Shown one piece after another: positions 47,245-63,051 of a stretch of 64,000 bases of DNA. Source of the stretch: Drosophila miranda (Eukaryota > Arthropoda > Insecta > Diptera > Drosophilidae); the NCBI RefSeq assembly GCF_003369915.1, contig NW_022881614.1, positions 1,757,001-1,821,000 on the forward strand, in the 5' to 3' direction. Both the position numbers and the translations under genes were made by a program. The notes below the pieces were generated by a model. That model had not been told where the DNA came from. It saw only the letters and a program-made list of their open reading frames with translations, and did no database searches. Positions within the stretch are counted from its first letter, which is position 1, and every line of letters begins with the position of its first letter.

Positions 47245-48885
47245 CTTATTTATTTTTTTATTTTTTTAGGATTTAAGTTACCAAGCTACCCGTGAGTAGC
47301 GTGGGATTATTTGGCCGCCCGCCTTTTGAAGGTGGAAATTGCCAAGTCAAAGAATATAAGGAGTACTGTTTATAGCTTTACATCAATTTCGTCGATGAAG
47401 TCAATTAGTGTTTGGTACGCGCTGATGTTTTCTTTTTCAAAGAATTTGTAAATATCATTATATTTTCTTAGAGATGGGAAGTTTTGCCTTGTTGTGTACA
47501 ATTGTTGTACTTTGTACAATTGAAAATTAAATGCGAGGCTGATCGATACAATCGATCGATCGCAATCGATACTATCGCATGTATCACATATGTTACTAGG
47601 AACTACATGCATTTTGGCGAGAGTGTGCCTATCGAATGCGTTACCACTAAGCAGTCTGTTGATTCTTTTAGCGTCAATGGCTTTAAGCTTAGTTTTATTT
47701 AGGAACCACGGTTTGGATGATGTTGAGGGGAAAAGCGAGCAGTAACCTCGGTGCTTGATACTAGCAAACTCGGCGTATTCTCTCTCCCATTCTGCTTTTA
47801 AGATTCTGTGTATTTCGCACATAGCGTCTTTAAGGTTCCATTTAACCACTGTGTATTTTCCTCGTCTGTGGGCTTCTTTGGCTGCTGCGTCAACTGAAGT
47901 GTTCTGAGGGATGTTAGCGTGTCCGGGAATGTAGTGAACCTCTACAGTTCTTAGATGTGGATTTTGTTGGATCTTTTCTCTGATTTTGTAGGCGATAGAG
48001 TTATACTGAATGTTCTTCGCCAGAATGAGGGCCCCGTTTCTGCTGTCTGTCAGGAGCGCGACACGAGGAAAATTGTACAAAATAGCATGGTCTAATGCCT
48101 TCTCGATAGCAAGGAGCTCGGCGGACAACGAGGAAAGGGTTTTGTGCGTGTAATAGCTATCTAAAAAACCTGTCCTATCGTGCAGGAAAGCTGCGCTGGA
48201 ATGCCCATCTGCGACTGACCCATCCGTGTAATAGATTTCAAAACCACCCTTTGTCAGCTGATCCTTCTTTTCCCCGTGGAGCAGCATGATACCTGCCTGG
48301 TCTATAGCGTGCTTGTTGGGTGCAGAACCCTTGAAAAATTCTAAGTCGGAGCTAATTTTAGTGCAAAACGAAGCTATTTGCTGACACTGTTTCACTTGCT
48401 GGGAGTTTAAATGCAAACACCTTAACCAACTCTTTCGCCGCCAGGAATCTCATCCTGTAGTCCGGGGGAAGTTCTCCTGCCATGTGATATATGATAGGAA
48501 CGGGAGTGCAGATTATCAGACCCAGCGACTTTCTGAGGTGATGGTTGCAGTGGGATTTGATTTTGGCCAAGGCAGATTTGGACAGGTTGCAGAATGATGA
48601 GCACGCGTACTCTAACCTACTTCTGACAAATGCCTTGGAAAATATAAGCCCTCTTTTGGGGCTTATACCATAGTGACACCCACTGAGTAATCTGAGAATC
48701 GCACAGTTTCTGTTCGATTCCGAGATGGCCAGATCAATGTGACCAGAGGCTGAGTTGTTTGCTGAGATAGTCCTGCCTAGGTATTTGATCTGCTCTACTT
48801 GTCTGATCTCAACTCCTTGATGCGAGATATTTAGTGATTTAGATATGTAGTGAAAACAGTGAATCAGACCAAAAACCAGGGTGGC
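47245..48885 (-). mobile_element. I-clade-like LINE, 5'-truncated (RT thumb + RNase H)
   Basis: Minus-strand coding from about 48870: an RT C-terminal region (ISANNSASGHIDLAISESNR, RNCAILRLLSGCHYGISP) passes by frameshift near 48410 into ORF 48416-47370 with an RNase H domain (IYYTDGSVADGHSSAAF, SSLSAELLAIEKALDHA, VALLTDSRNGALIL, VHYIPGHANIPQN). The 3' end has an A/TAA-rich tail (CTAAAAAAATAAAAAAATAA near 47250-47270). It lies between the ASCC1-like exons and the TRUB2-like promoter. Confidence 0.75.
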
Positions 48886-48896
48886 AAGACCACAGA

Positions 48897-48938
48897 TGGT
48901 ATCGATGGTTGGTGAATTGTGCGATGAATCGATTTATT
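48897..48938 (+). promoter_or_regulatory. DRE-type promoter element upstream of the TRUB2-like gene
   Basis: TATCGATGG and ATCGAT flank GAATTGTGCGAT, the same composite as upstream of Wdr74, followed by CACCAGTGCTG at about 48952. It sits between oppositely oriented genes, so it was probably a bidirectional promoter shared with the ASCC1-like gene. Confidence 0.6.
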
Positions 48939-49067
48939 TTTCCACCAGTGCTGTAAAATAGATCGACTTAAAACAGCTGCTGCATTTGAAAATAGACAAT
49001 GTGAATTTGTTTTATGTAATTTGAACGCTTGGCTCTCACAAAAGTCTACGACGCCACGACAGTTTTC

Positions 49068-50087
49068 ATGCACTTTAATGGCGTTTTAAATGTGTACAAA
49101 CCCGCCGGCATGAAAGTAGGACACGTGCGCAGTGCCGTTCTCAGCAACATTTGCAAGGGTTAGTGGAGCAATCTTTAAATATTCCTAACATAACATTTCC
49201 TATTGTCCTTAAGGTCTCAACGAACTGAAGCAGCGGGATCCACGCAGGCTTCCGGGAAAACAGACCGCTGCTGGGCACGGGTACCGCCGCCGACAGTGTC
49301 CTCTACAATATAGCCACGAACACGGATCTCTCTGACGATGTGCTGTCCACTGGACCTCGCTACATGCCGGAAGATATACGCTGTGCCGCAGTGGCTAGTC
49401 TGGGACAACACACCAGCGGTGTTTTGCGTAAATTATTCACTTTTATAAGAACCAAAGTAAAGCAATCTAATAATCGCCATGCTATTCATTAGTTTTTGGC
49501 ATCAATAAGGGACTGCGGCAGTCGAGTCGCATTCAGAAGAACCGGCCAGTGCGAGTGTACCACATTACTGGTGGTATGGGCACTGCCACGGAGAATCACC
49601 TGCCAGACACCCACATCACAGCGCGATCCAACCATAAACGGAAAGAATCAGTGGCCTGGCTGCCTCAATGCAGGCCTCGCATCAGAGAAAGATGTACGAG
49701 CTGTGCGGCGTCGACCTCCAAACACAGGCGGCCTACGAGCTAGCTTGTAAAGGCCTCATTCGCCCGGCCGACAATAGCCTGCCTGTCATCTATGGAATCA
49801 AGCTAATTCATTTCGAACGCCCGCACATCACTCTGGAGCTGCATTCCATCAATGAGACGCAGGAGTACTTGGCCGCCCTGGTGCATGACATGGCGCTGGA
49901 GCTGCGTACAGTGGCCCATTGCAGTCAGCTACGTTGCATCCGCCACTCCCACTTTGATGTCACTGACAGCTTACTGAGGCATGGCTGGCATCTGCCGGGG
50001 ATCGTGAAGAAACTGCGCCAGCACCGGGAGATTCTGCGGGAACATCCGCAGATGTTGGAGCAAGAGCGCGTAGAGTTCCATGCGTGA
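49068..50087 (+). pseudogene. TRUB2-like (mitochondrial TruB-family pseudouridine synthase), two frameshifts
   Basis: Three exons: 49068-49158, 49214-49437, 49493-50087, with correct GT-AG sites. Start MHFNGVLNVYKPAGMKVGHVRSAV matches the TruB N-terminus (VYKPxGxK). Later blocks are RPLLGTGTAADSVLYNIA, SGVLLFGINKGLRQSSRIQK, RVYHITGGMGTATENHLPD and AASMQASHQRKMYELCGVDL...AYELACKGLIRP, ending EQERVEFHA. The frame slips by -1 between about 49235 and 49260, and again near 49640-49665. The expected catalytic Asp of the family (HRLD) reads SLGQHTSGVL, so the copy may lack catalysis even without the frameshifts. In animals TRUB2 acts on mitochondrial rRNA/mRNA. Decay or assembly indels are both possible. 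Confidence 0.75.
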
Positions 50088-50150
50088 TAGATAAGATTGC
50101 AAGCTGTAGATTAACTGTATCAGAAAGTATATTTTATTTGGAAAACTAGT

Positions 50151-51739
50151 CAATTTTCTGCTGCTGGTATTTGATGGTCAGCATTAGTTTCTCCCACTCA
50201 AAGATCTCCGTCTGAAGCTTGTCGTTCAGCTTCTTACCTGCCACCGAATCGAGTTCCTTTTGCAGCACCTGCTGAGCCTCTTTGAGTCGGAGCAGAGCGT
50301 CCTCAAGCAGTTTAGAAGCCTCTGCGGGATTCCTGCGCGCCTTTTCCTCCAGGGTGTGGGCAATCTCAACCAGAATAACAGTCAGATAGATGGCAAGCTT
50401 AATGCTGTAGGGATCCAGGCGACGACAGACGTACAGGTCATCACACAAGCGCAACTTGCTCTCCAGTATTCCATCACTGAGCGAGCTCAGCTCAAGACCA
50501 TTTTCATTGCCTTATAGCTGAATAAGCGTGTGCTTCAGGTTGAACATGTGAAAGTGATTTGGATGCAGCATCTGCGTGAGGCGGGCCAAAGTTAGCTCAA
50601 TCTCACTGGCCGATGGGCGTCCGGCCAGCATCTTATCAACCTGCTCCGTCATATGGGTCTGACGGATAGGGGGAGTTGCTTGCCCCCACAGGATTTGTTC
50701 ACATCTCCCAGGCAGGTCAACGCACTCACATAGCTGCCAAGTTCCGTGGGATCCAAGCAGCGTTTGCAGCCACATTTGAAACGTTTGGTCAGACGCAGAT
50801 GATGCTGGCGCAAATGAGTGCCCCACAAGATGTTTGTGTAGGTAATCCTAAAATGATCGCCCTTCTTCAGCTCGCCGCCCGCCCTAACCGCGATCTGCAT
50901 GGTAGTTCCGTCAAATTGGAAATAGCAGTTGGGCTGGCAGGCGTGCTCCATCATGCACGCCTGCCGGAACAGTCCGCTCAGCTCGATGCCCGTGGGCAAC
51001 TCCACAACCATGTAGTTAGTCTCAATGATGCCACACAGCCGATGGAGCAGTTCCGGTTCGCAGTGCTCAAGGAAATCCTTCATGCTCTGCTCGAGCCGCT
51101 GCAGAAAGCGTTGGCTCAAGTAGCTCACAATTCCATCTTCCGCCTCCTGGTGCAGCTCAGTGCCCTTCCGTTCCTCCTCGTGCGACTGCATCTCGAGCAG
51201 ATCGGTCCACTTCTTCGGATCTTTGCGCTGCAGCAGCAGACACTTCAGCACAAGGAGTGCATCTCCCCTGTAAAAATCGTTCAGCCCCCGGGTGTCGGCT
51301 CTCGCAGACGGACCCGGTCCCAAGCTCAAAACGCTGCACTCCAGGGCCTCATGCTCGCAATATGTTGGTGAAAATAAGCTGAAAACTCTCTGGCGGTGTG
51401 TACTCACTTGCGACACAAATGTTTGCCCAGGCGACAGGGCGTGTAGCAACCCACGCATGGCACAGTCGTGGACGACTTCTTCGCCTCCGACATGTACCAC
51501 TTTGGCCCGACCACCAGCGGCTCCTCCACGAAAACTATCTGATTGGCCTTGATGTTCTGTGTGGCAACCAAAAAGCGACCCAGCACGTCATCCTTCTCCT
51601 CGCGGATCGGCTTGCAGCAGCGCTTGTGTTCCGGCCAGTGTTGCTTCTGGTGCTCCTTGTTGCAATAGCGCACAATTTTACAGCGAGTGCAAGTCTGGGA
51701 GGCCGCAACTCCGCATACGGCACAGTCCATGCTCCGCAT
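50151..51739 (-). pseudogene. SmydA-type SET/MYND-domain protein, degenerate
   Basis: Minus strand, start MRSMDCAVCGVAASQTCTRC at 51739. The MYND zinc finger is complete (CAVCG, CTRCKIVRYCNKEHQKQHW, HKRCC). The first frame ends at 51402 after CVGCYTPCRLGKHLCRK. The next part, beginning CEHEALECSVL, is in another frame; the GT...AG interval between them is only 29 bp, too short for a fly intron, and the second zinc cluster is incomplete. The SET core follows (CMMEHACQPNCYFQFDG, GDHFRITYTNILWGT, KRFKCGCKRCLDPTELG). A further frame change lies near 50685 and a TAA at 50512-50514, before the helical C-terminal region ending KYQQQKID. Predicted protein methyltransferase family; this copy cannot encode it. 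Confidence 0.8.
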
Positions 51740-51967
51740 GCTCGATATATGTTGTCTGTAGACGCGGAATATGATTCCCAAACTAAACTGTCGAAATTGT
51801 TACGTTGGCAGCGATTCGGTTGATTTTGTCCGCCACCGGCTAAGATTTGTGCTTATTTTTAGCGCGCTTCCCCAAACAAGAGCAAAAGAGTTTGCCATAC
51901 TCACGCAATAATTACACTCCGCTCTCTCTCTCTCTTCATAGAGGTCAAAAATCGAATTCCTCCAGTA

Positions 51968-52060
51968 TGGGGGAATATTAGATTTGTGGGGAAAGTGGAT
52001 ATGTGTAACACCCAGAAGAAAACGTTTCGGACCCCATTACAAAATATATTGTTTTCTTAT
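51968..52060 (-). mobile_element. DINE-1/ISY-like fragment (3' end only)
   Basis: Degenerate reverse-orientation match to the 3' end of the full copies: ATATTAGATTTGTGG, GTGTAACACCCAGAAG, CGGACCCCATTACAAAATAT. Confidence 0.7.
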
Positions 52061-52061
52061 G

Positions 52062-52300
52062 ATTGATATGAAATGCCAAGCGCTGCCCATTTTCATCTTC
52101 CCCTTCTGCACAATGAGCTTCCCGGCGGGCATTCAAACGTACTGGCTTACTGGACATGCACCAACTTCATCTCACTGGGATAGGTGGCCGCTGTGTGTGG
52201 AATTCGTTGGATTTCCGCCTTCAGCCCTGTTGGAGCTTTGCCAGCGCCCTGGCTTTAGTTTTTTACTACGCAAATACTACGAACCAAATATTTAATCATA
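52062..52300 (+). pseudogene. OXA1/YidC-type membrane insertase fragment
   Basis: One frame reads MKCQALPIFIFPFCTMSFPAGIQTYWLT; a shifted frame continues CTNFISLG then a stop. This resembles the last transmembrane region of OXA1-family insertases (pro/phe-rich helix, then a Thr-Asn-x-x-Ser-Leu turn). No upstream exons are visible, so it is a fragment. The match is by eye only. Confidence 0.45.
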
Positions 52301-53322
52301 TTTAAGAGTCTTAATGAAAATTTCGAAGAAACCGAAATGATTTTAAAGTAAACATTAAATTTTTACATCTGATGCCAGCCTTCTTTCGCGCAGATCTTGT
52401 GGAGTGGCTGCGGTCCTTAGTGCTCGAGTGGTTTCCAGATTGGCAAAACGCTAGTCAATACGGGTGCGATACGTCCCATTCCCTCACGTTTCACTGCGAC
52501 GTCGGTACTTGCAACAGTGACTCCTAGGGTACATGCACAGAATTGCATCATTATTCGAAGTCGGAGTTAAGGTCTTCTCATCCTCATCCAAGATCATTCC
52601 CCTTGAACGACCCACCGCTGCATCTTCATCAATCGGTGCAATTTTTAGACCCGACCCAATTAACGGTTGTCCTCGTAGAGAATTCTGGTTTTCTTCAACT
52701 TTATTTTGCTGTTTTATCCGTCGCTGATTACAAAATTGAACCGTACAAAACATTCGGCAATTGGAAACAGATAAAGTTACAATTACTATAGCACGTAGGT
52801 TGCATTATGAGGGGACTTGATCAATGAAGGCATAATATATAGTAAATACAATTGATTTAGATTTGATTGTACACTAGTAGCTCTATAGTCTAGTACGGCT
52901 CTTGTGGCGCGTCCAAGTCCCGGTAGTGTGATCTGTGTGATCGATAATCAAAACCACCGGGTCTGTAAGCAACGAGAATGAACGAGAAGGAATTTAGATA
53001 TTGTGTTGAATATTACATGTTTATTTATTTAGTATATAGATTCGCCCTTTCGGCAACGTCATCTCTGAACGCGATTTTATTTATAGTTATAGTCGGTTTC
53101 TAAATACAATTGGCAAATCATTGTACACGAAAACAGATATCGGTATTCATATATAAATCAGCTTTATAATATATGTATATATGATTGATTGTTCTTTCTT
53201 GCTAGAATTGTTTGAGTCGAATGTTGGGTCGAAACAGGATCATTAGATCAGATCAGATTTACAGATCATTTACATTGCAGTGTAATATTTTTTCATGTGT
53301 GTACTGGTATTGGGCTAATCAA
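52301..53322. other. Intergenic region between SmydA-like gene and Ars2
   Basis: A minus-strand frame at 52753-52484 (NKVEENQNSLRGQPLIGSG..., DEDAAVGRSRGMILDEDEK) has some coding character, but I do not recognise it. The rest is AT-rich and includes the 3' UTR of Ars2. Confidence 0.35.
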
Positions 53323-57561
<4,239 letters not shown>

Positions 57562-57975
57562 TGGTGGTTGTCTGAAATCAGGAATGGATGCGGATTGTAG
57601 TAAAAGTGCTTCCGCCATAACCTCAATTTTCTTCCACTTTCATTCACTTTTACCAACAAATTAAAACAGTTCTTCAGTTTCTACACATAAAATCACTTCG
57701 TCTGGTTTTTAAGTAAGCATTTTTAGGTATTTATTTACTTGGTTTATGCATAAAAGAATACACAAGCCGCCATCTTGCCGCTTGGCAGAAAACCAAATAG
57801 CTTACGTGTTTTGTTTCGCCAAGTCCGCGATTTCTTTAGGTGGAGAACTATTGACAGATGGTTGCACTAACTTTATTCCTTAATAATTGCCCTTTTTTTG
57901 TCATCAGAGAAAATACACTAACCTTATTTAAATAATTTTAATTTTACTTTAATTTTTTGGCAGAGCCCTGCGCGT

Positions 57976-57986
57976 CAGTGTGACCG
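57976..57986 (-). promoter_or_regulatory. Core-promoter Motif 1 (M1BP-type site)
   Basis: CAGTGTGACCG matches the Drosophila housekeeping promoter Motif 1 (reverse complement YGGTCACACTR) exactly. It is about 415 bp upstream of the Ars2 ATG. Confidence 0.55.
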
Positions 57987-57989
57987 TAG

Positions 57990-58900
57990 ATCAGGCTTAG
58001 CCCGCTTAGGCCCCCCGTATTTAAACAGTTCAACGACTTGAGGTATATGGCGGAAAATATTACTGAATGCACATTTTTCTTGTAGATCCATGCCATCTTT
58101 CTTCTAAACTTAAAAACACACGAATTCTTTCACCTGAACTTCGCTAAAATGATTTTTTCATTTTCGGTGATATATTAAAAAAACCCCTGGTCTACAATGG
58201 GTTAATCTATCTCCGGTAAGGCTTGGAAGCCATAATCCTCGTTTTTGATATTCCGTCGAATATTACTAGCTAGATAGAACCCTCGGCGCTGCCCGCATAA
58301 TGTCATGGCATTGATAGATTAATTTTCAACAAGATATGTTAAGTTTATTTACTCCCTTTTATTTAATTTCTTCCAAAAAAGGTTTAAGCAAAATATACAT
58401 AGTCAAAGCACAAAAACTTAAGAGAGTACTGAATGGAATGTAAGTTTGCCTGGAATGTTACGTTATTGTTGCTGGACTACGAGTATTGTTGCTACGAGTA
58501 TGGACATATTTATACCATATTTCATTTAATTAACATTAAAATTCTGTTTTTTGATATATATATTTATATAGATATACCGATCCCGATACCTATTCTTGGT
58601 CCCTGTCAGAAAAACAACTAACTGCAAAATATATTTTAAATAGCCTTAAATTAAAAATTGATTAGTTTCTGCATATATTGACGTCTTAGATGACAAACAT
58701 TTTCTCAATTTTATAATATCCTTTTTCCAAGTACTAGTACTGACTAGTATAAAAGTACGTTACATTTCAAATCGAATTTGATTTTCCACACAGCCTTAAA
58801 ATTAAACAATTTCCACACTTAAATGCTCATTTGTTATTTATTATAGGTATGATAATTAATAATGTTTAAATAATTTGTTCGGTTATTTCGTTCGCTTGCA
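57990..58900. other. Intergenic region
   Basis: AT-rich. No supported gene or known repeat. Confidence 0.4.
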
Positions 58901-58905
58901 GCTCT

Positions 58906-59701
58906 TCAGCTCTTCTCTAAAATGTATAGGTAGGGTGCGGCCTGTTCTTCGATCCATTCAATGTGTGAAGTGATACTAGTGTACACTCCGGGAAATCCTT
59001 CCCGGCCACAGCCAACACCCCACGAAACGATGCCCACCAACACACCATCCACAGCCAATGGCCCACCGGAGTCACCATTGCAGGAGTCCTTTCCACCCTC
59101 CAAGTAGCCGGCACACAGCATTTCCTCGGTGATGGTGTAATCCTTAGTCAGATATTGATCGCCGCATGCACTTCGGTCGACAATTTCTAGCTCCACGGCA
59201 CGCAAAAAGGCGGGCAACGCCTCGTCCTCCTCGCTTGCCCCATCCGCTGACAACAGCATGTGCTCCCGATGTTGGGGCCTCCAATGCCAAGGGTATGGGC
59301 TGCACGAGGCCCGAGTACTCCAGTGGCTCTCGGGTTATGATCAAGCCAATGTCGTTCACATAGGTCTTCTTGTTGTAGCTACTGTGATAGATCAGTTTGC
59401 TGACCTTCACGCCAATCTCATCCAGATCGGCAATCGAGTTCTGTCCTGACACGATGCGAATGTACGAAGCGTAACGTCCCTTTATGCAGTGGGCGGCAGT
59501 TAGCACCACATTGGGCGCGTAGATGCTGCCGCCGCAGATGTGGAGCAGCATGTACGTCTCCAGACGAACCGACACCTGGTAGGGGAAGTCCGAAATGTCC
59601 GCCAGGTCCCCACCTACGATGTGGGTGCTGACGGAGGCGGATCGGCTGAGGGCTACTAGGGACAACAGGCCCACAAGAATAAGTCCCAAGCGCACCGACA
59701 T
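58906..59701 (-). pseudogene. Trypsin-like S1A serine protease, one frameshift
   Basis: Single exon on the minus strand. A signal peptide (MSVRLGLILVGLLSLVALSRS) is followed by a very short propeptide and IVGGDLADISDFPYQVSV. The catalytic triad is present: His in LTAAHC, Asp in NDIGLI, Ser in GDSGGP. The S1-pocket Asp in [13 protein letters not shown] predicts trypsin specificity, and PGVYTSI and IEWIEEQ close the domain. The frame shifts after VVSGWGK (about 59225-59245; +1 or -2) and continues [20 protein letters not shown] to a stop at 58906. The residue before the activation site IVGG is His (STH), not the usual Arg/Lys. A TATA box and short 5' UTR suggest a gut- or secretory-type gene. 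Confidence 0.85.
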
Positions 59702-59741
59702 TTTGCACAGTTTAAAGCAATAAAATCGTTCGACTCGCGGG

Positions 59742-59750
59742 TTTTATATA
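59742..59750 (-). promoter_or_regulatory. TATA box of the serine protease
   Basis: Minus-strand TATATAAAA, about 41 bp upstream of the ATG at 59701, implying a 5' UTR of only about 10-15 nt. Confidence 0.7.
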
Positions 59751-59751
59751 G

Positions 59752-61666
59752 ACGTCTACATTCTTCTTATCGCAGGCCAAAACCGGGAATATCGCGATCA
59801 TCCTCCGATAGCAATTTTGGATTTCCATAAAATGTAGCTTCGATATAGTAAAGTTTATAGGACCCACAGCCACATGTGTGTTTTATATCCATTATAAACA
59901 GCGCTGTGCTGGTCGGTAGTCTTCTAAAGACCTTTCTACAATAAGCCAAAACAATGATATGGGAAGGAGCCTAAAGCGGATTATCAGCGAACTTTTTGCT
60001 TGAGTCACGGCCCCATTTTTTTCTTCATCGCACTTTACCCTGGCGCCTACGAAGATGTCTGGGTCTCCGCTAGCCTTGTAATCTTTGGTGGCGAAATCGG
60101 TACACTACAGCATGGAACAGATAAGAGGCGAGCGACTAGCCTAAGCAGAGATTTAAATAATATTAACTTAGTAACGTGGAAAGCAACACAAGAGGCGATA
60201 GTCCAATCACGGCGGTAATCATAATGATTCAAAGAAAACGATTGAAAAAAGGGTAGCGGAGCGGATTTCAAAAACGATTATTACGAATGTGGAATTACTG
60301 GGAATTTTTCTTTAAAGAAACGGACAAGAAGTTAGAATATGCTTTGTTTAGATACGAGTTTATAATAGAATTATTTGCCTAAAATGGTAGCACAAATTAA
60401 TTGTTCAAATTGGTTTTTCGCGGAAATGATTCCCGAATATTTATCTGGTTGGGCATTTATAATGACGTTAAAAGCTCAAAGCTTAATGCTATGCAAATTC
60501 TTACGAATATGTAAATAAAATTAATTGATTTAACTGCTAGGCGGCTACAACTGGCAGGGAACCCTTACGGAGGCTGTGCTTGGGACTGTGCTTAGCGACA
60601 CGCGACTCACCTTTGCCATTAGCTTGAGGGTCTACGTCTACTCCTTATATCCCACATTGTGTAATCTTGGTACGCAGTAAATTGGCAAAAACCAGCTCTG
60701 AAGAGTCGCTGAAATGTGTACCATAGGGATATGTTGGGATGTGTTTGTTCCCATAAATATGGCTATTGTATCGGGCCATATCAAGAGAAAACAAAGATTG
60801 AAAAAATGGTTAATTGATTGGCATGCCACTTGACCAACTCGCAGCCAGCATTATTTCCACTTCTAGCTACTTATCACTTCAAGAGCCGACTAGTTAGCAA
60901 TTACTACCTACAATATTTTCCCCCTCCCGGCTCACGTACGCGCACGCCATTGAAGGTACGACTACGAGTATTTTGTGCGTCTTTTTTCGGCATAGTGCGG
61001 TGTGTGATGTGTACTCGAAAGCCGAGCTTGATCGAACCAAATCGGTTATAAGTAGAAGCCGTCCCGCTGGAGATCCCGCATTTGAAGCTCAACTGTCGAC
61101 AGCTGTGACGGGATACATAATAAAGCCCCAAAAAAGCCAATTACCGAAATCGTATGACACGGAGTGTTGGCGGCAAGGACTCTACCAAAAGAGATCACTT
61201 CTATGTGATTCATATGATTCACGTGTTGAAGAAAATTGAGTAAAAGAACTTGAAAAGGAAGTGATTAAAATGTTTGTGGAAAAAGTGGTGAGTGAAATAA
61301 ATCGAAAGTACTTCAAGAAAAGAATTCAAAAGTAGGAGACACGGAAATTGGCAAGAAATTATGGACTATCTCATCCTGATCTCCCACCTTCTGCCCTTCC
61401 CAACTTGTATCGCTAAATGGAATTCTTTTTGAGGTGTTGGACCCATAACAAGGCCTATACTTGGCTCGTATCTGAGGCTGGGTCTCGTTTCAAAGACGAT
61501 TATGATAATTTATGAAATTAGTGAGAAATAATCATGATGTGCATTTATTAGTGATCAAGTGCCAAATGTTTAGACAAACAAGGGAGCTCGGTTCTGCACA
61601 CAGCTTCGCCTGGATACGTCGATTCGGATCTTACCGTGTCCAAAAAAGTACCAAAAAAGCACCCAA
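59752..61666. other. Intergenic region
   Basis: No supported gene. Short frames lack recognisable domains or promoter context. Confidence 0.4.
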
Positions 61667-62745
61667 AACGAGGGGGAACGTTGTGAGTTGCTACTAAGTC
61701 AGTATGGCTCCCCTCCGGCAGACGCCGCTAATATTAAACGACACGACAAAGAGTGCGTGCGAGAGAGACAGAAAATCAGTCTGAGCGTGACGTCGGGCGC
61801 TGCGTAGCCAGTGCAAATTGATTTGTTCCTTTTGGGTATAAAAATGATCCGATCTGATCCAGATTCAGCAGTGTGATAGATATGGTCATTATCTATTATT
61901 CTGCGTTTTTATTTTTCTCGAATCTGCAATATTGTGGATGCAACAGATTTTCGTCCTTTGTGGGGGCGGAAGGGGGTGGGGCGAAATTCTGAGATATACG
62001 TTTTATAGTGAGATCTAACAGAAGTGCGGATACCAAATTTGGTTACTCTAGCCTTAATAGTCTCTGAGATTTGTGGATGCCCCAGATTTTCATCCTTTGC
62101 GGGGGCGGAAGGGGTGTGGCGAAATTTGGACACGAAACGGTCAAGGTCCGATATCACAGGAGTGTGGATACCGAATTTGGTTGCTCTGGCTCTTATAGGT
62201 TCTGAGATCCTTGAACTCATATTTTGCAATTGGCAAAGCTGACCATGAAACCTGTGTGTTAGAGAGAGACAGAGCGAGAAAGAATGAAATTGTTTTCTTG
62301 ATTCTGGCTATAATAATTATACGATCTGGTTGAGATTTTACACTCTAGAACATATAGAACATCCTCTACGATTCTGCGTTTTTGGTTTTATCGTATCTTT
62401 AAAAATGTGGATGCCACAGATTTTCGTCCTTTGTGGGGGCGGAAGTGGGCGGGGCGAAGTTTTGAAATATTTTTGTAGCAGTGACATATCACAGAAGTCT
62501 GGATCCAAAACATCGTTGCTCTAGCTCTTATAGTCTTTGAGCACTAGGCGCTGAAGGGGACGGACAGACGGACGGACGGACAGACGGACAGACAGACATG
62601 GCTCAATCGACTCGGCTATTGATGCTGATCAAGAATATATATACTTTATGGGGGCGGGATGGATTCCTTCTGGACGTTACACACATCCACTTTTACCACA
62701 AATCTAATATACCCCAATACTCATTTTGAGTATCGGGTATAAAAA
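61667..62745 (+). mobile_element. DINE-1/INE-1-type Helitron (ISY-like), copy D
   Basis: Same orientation and structure as copies A-C. About 46 bp near the 5' end are deleted (TGAGTTGCT joins directly to ACTAAGTCAG), removing the 5' subterminal inverted repeat while the 3' one remains. The GA-rich motif lies at 62261-62285. Confidence 0.88.
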
Positions 62746-63051
62746 GCAAAAAAAAAAAAAAAGAAGTGGCAATGCTTCATTGGGCGGGTAAATATTTTCT
62801 AAGAAGATCGAATAGAGATTTCGGTTCCGCTGGTGTGATGTGATGCGGCGTGGGAGCGCGTTAGCGGACGTTACCCTTGAAAGCTTCTAATTGTAAATCG
62901 TTTTATATCTAATTTAAATCCTGAGATGAATCCATGGCTTCCTTTTGGGTCTCATCAGTTGGCCTCGATGAAAACATCGGCGAATCCTACCATTTCAGTC
63001 TTCTATTCCTACTGGAGATATCACAAATATTTTGACTGAGAATTTTAAATG
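62746..63051. other. Spacer between ISY-like copies D and E
   Basis: Unique-looking sequence with an A-rich start. No gene seen. Confidence 0.5.

Noticed and set aside
47530-47580. Cluster of ATCGAT sites
   Set aside because: They lie within the RNase H coding region of the I-like LINE and are not associated with a host promoter.
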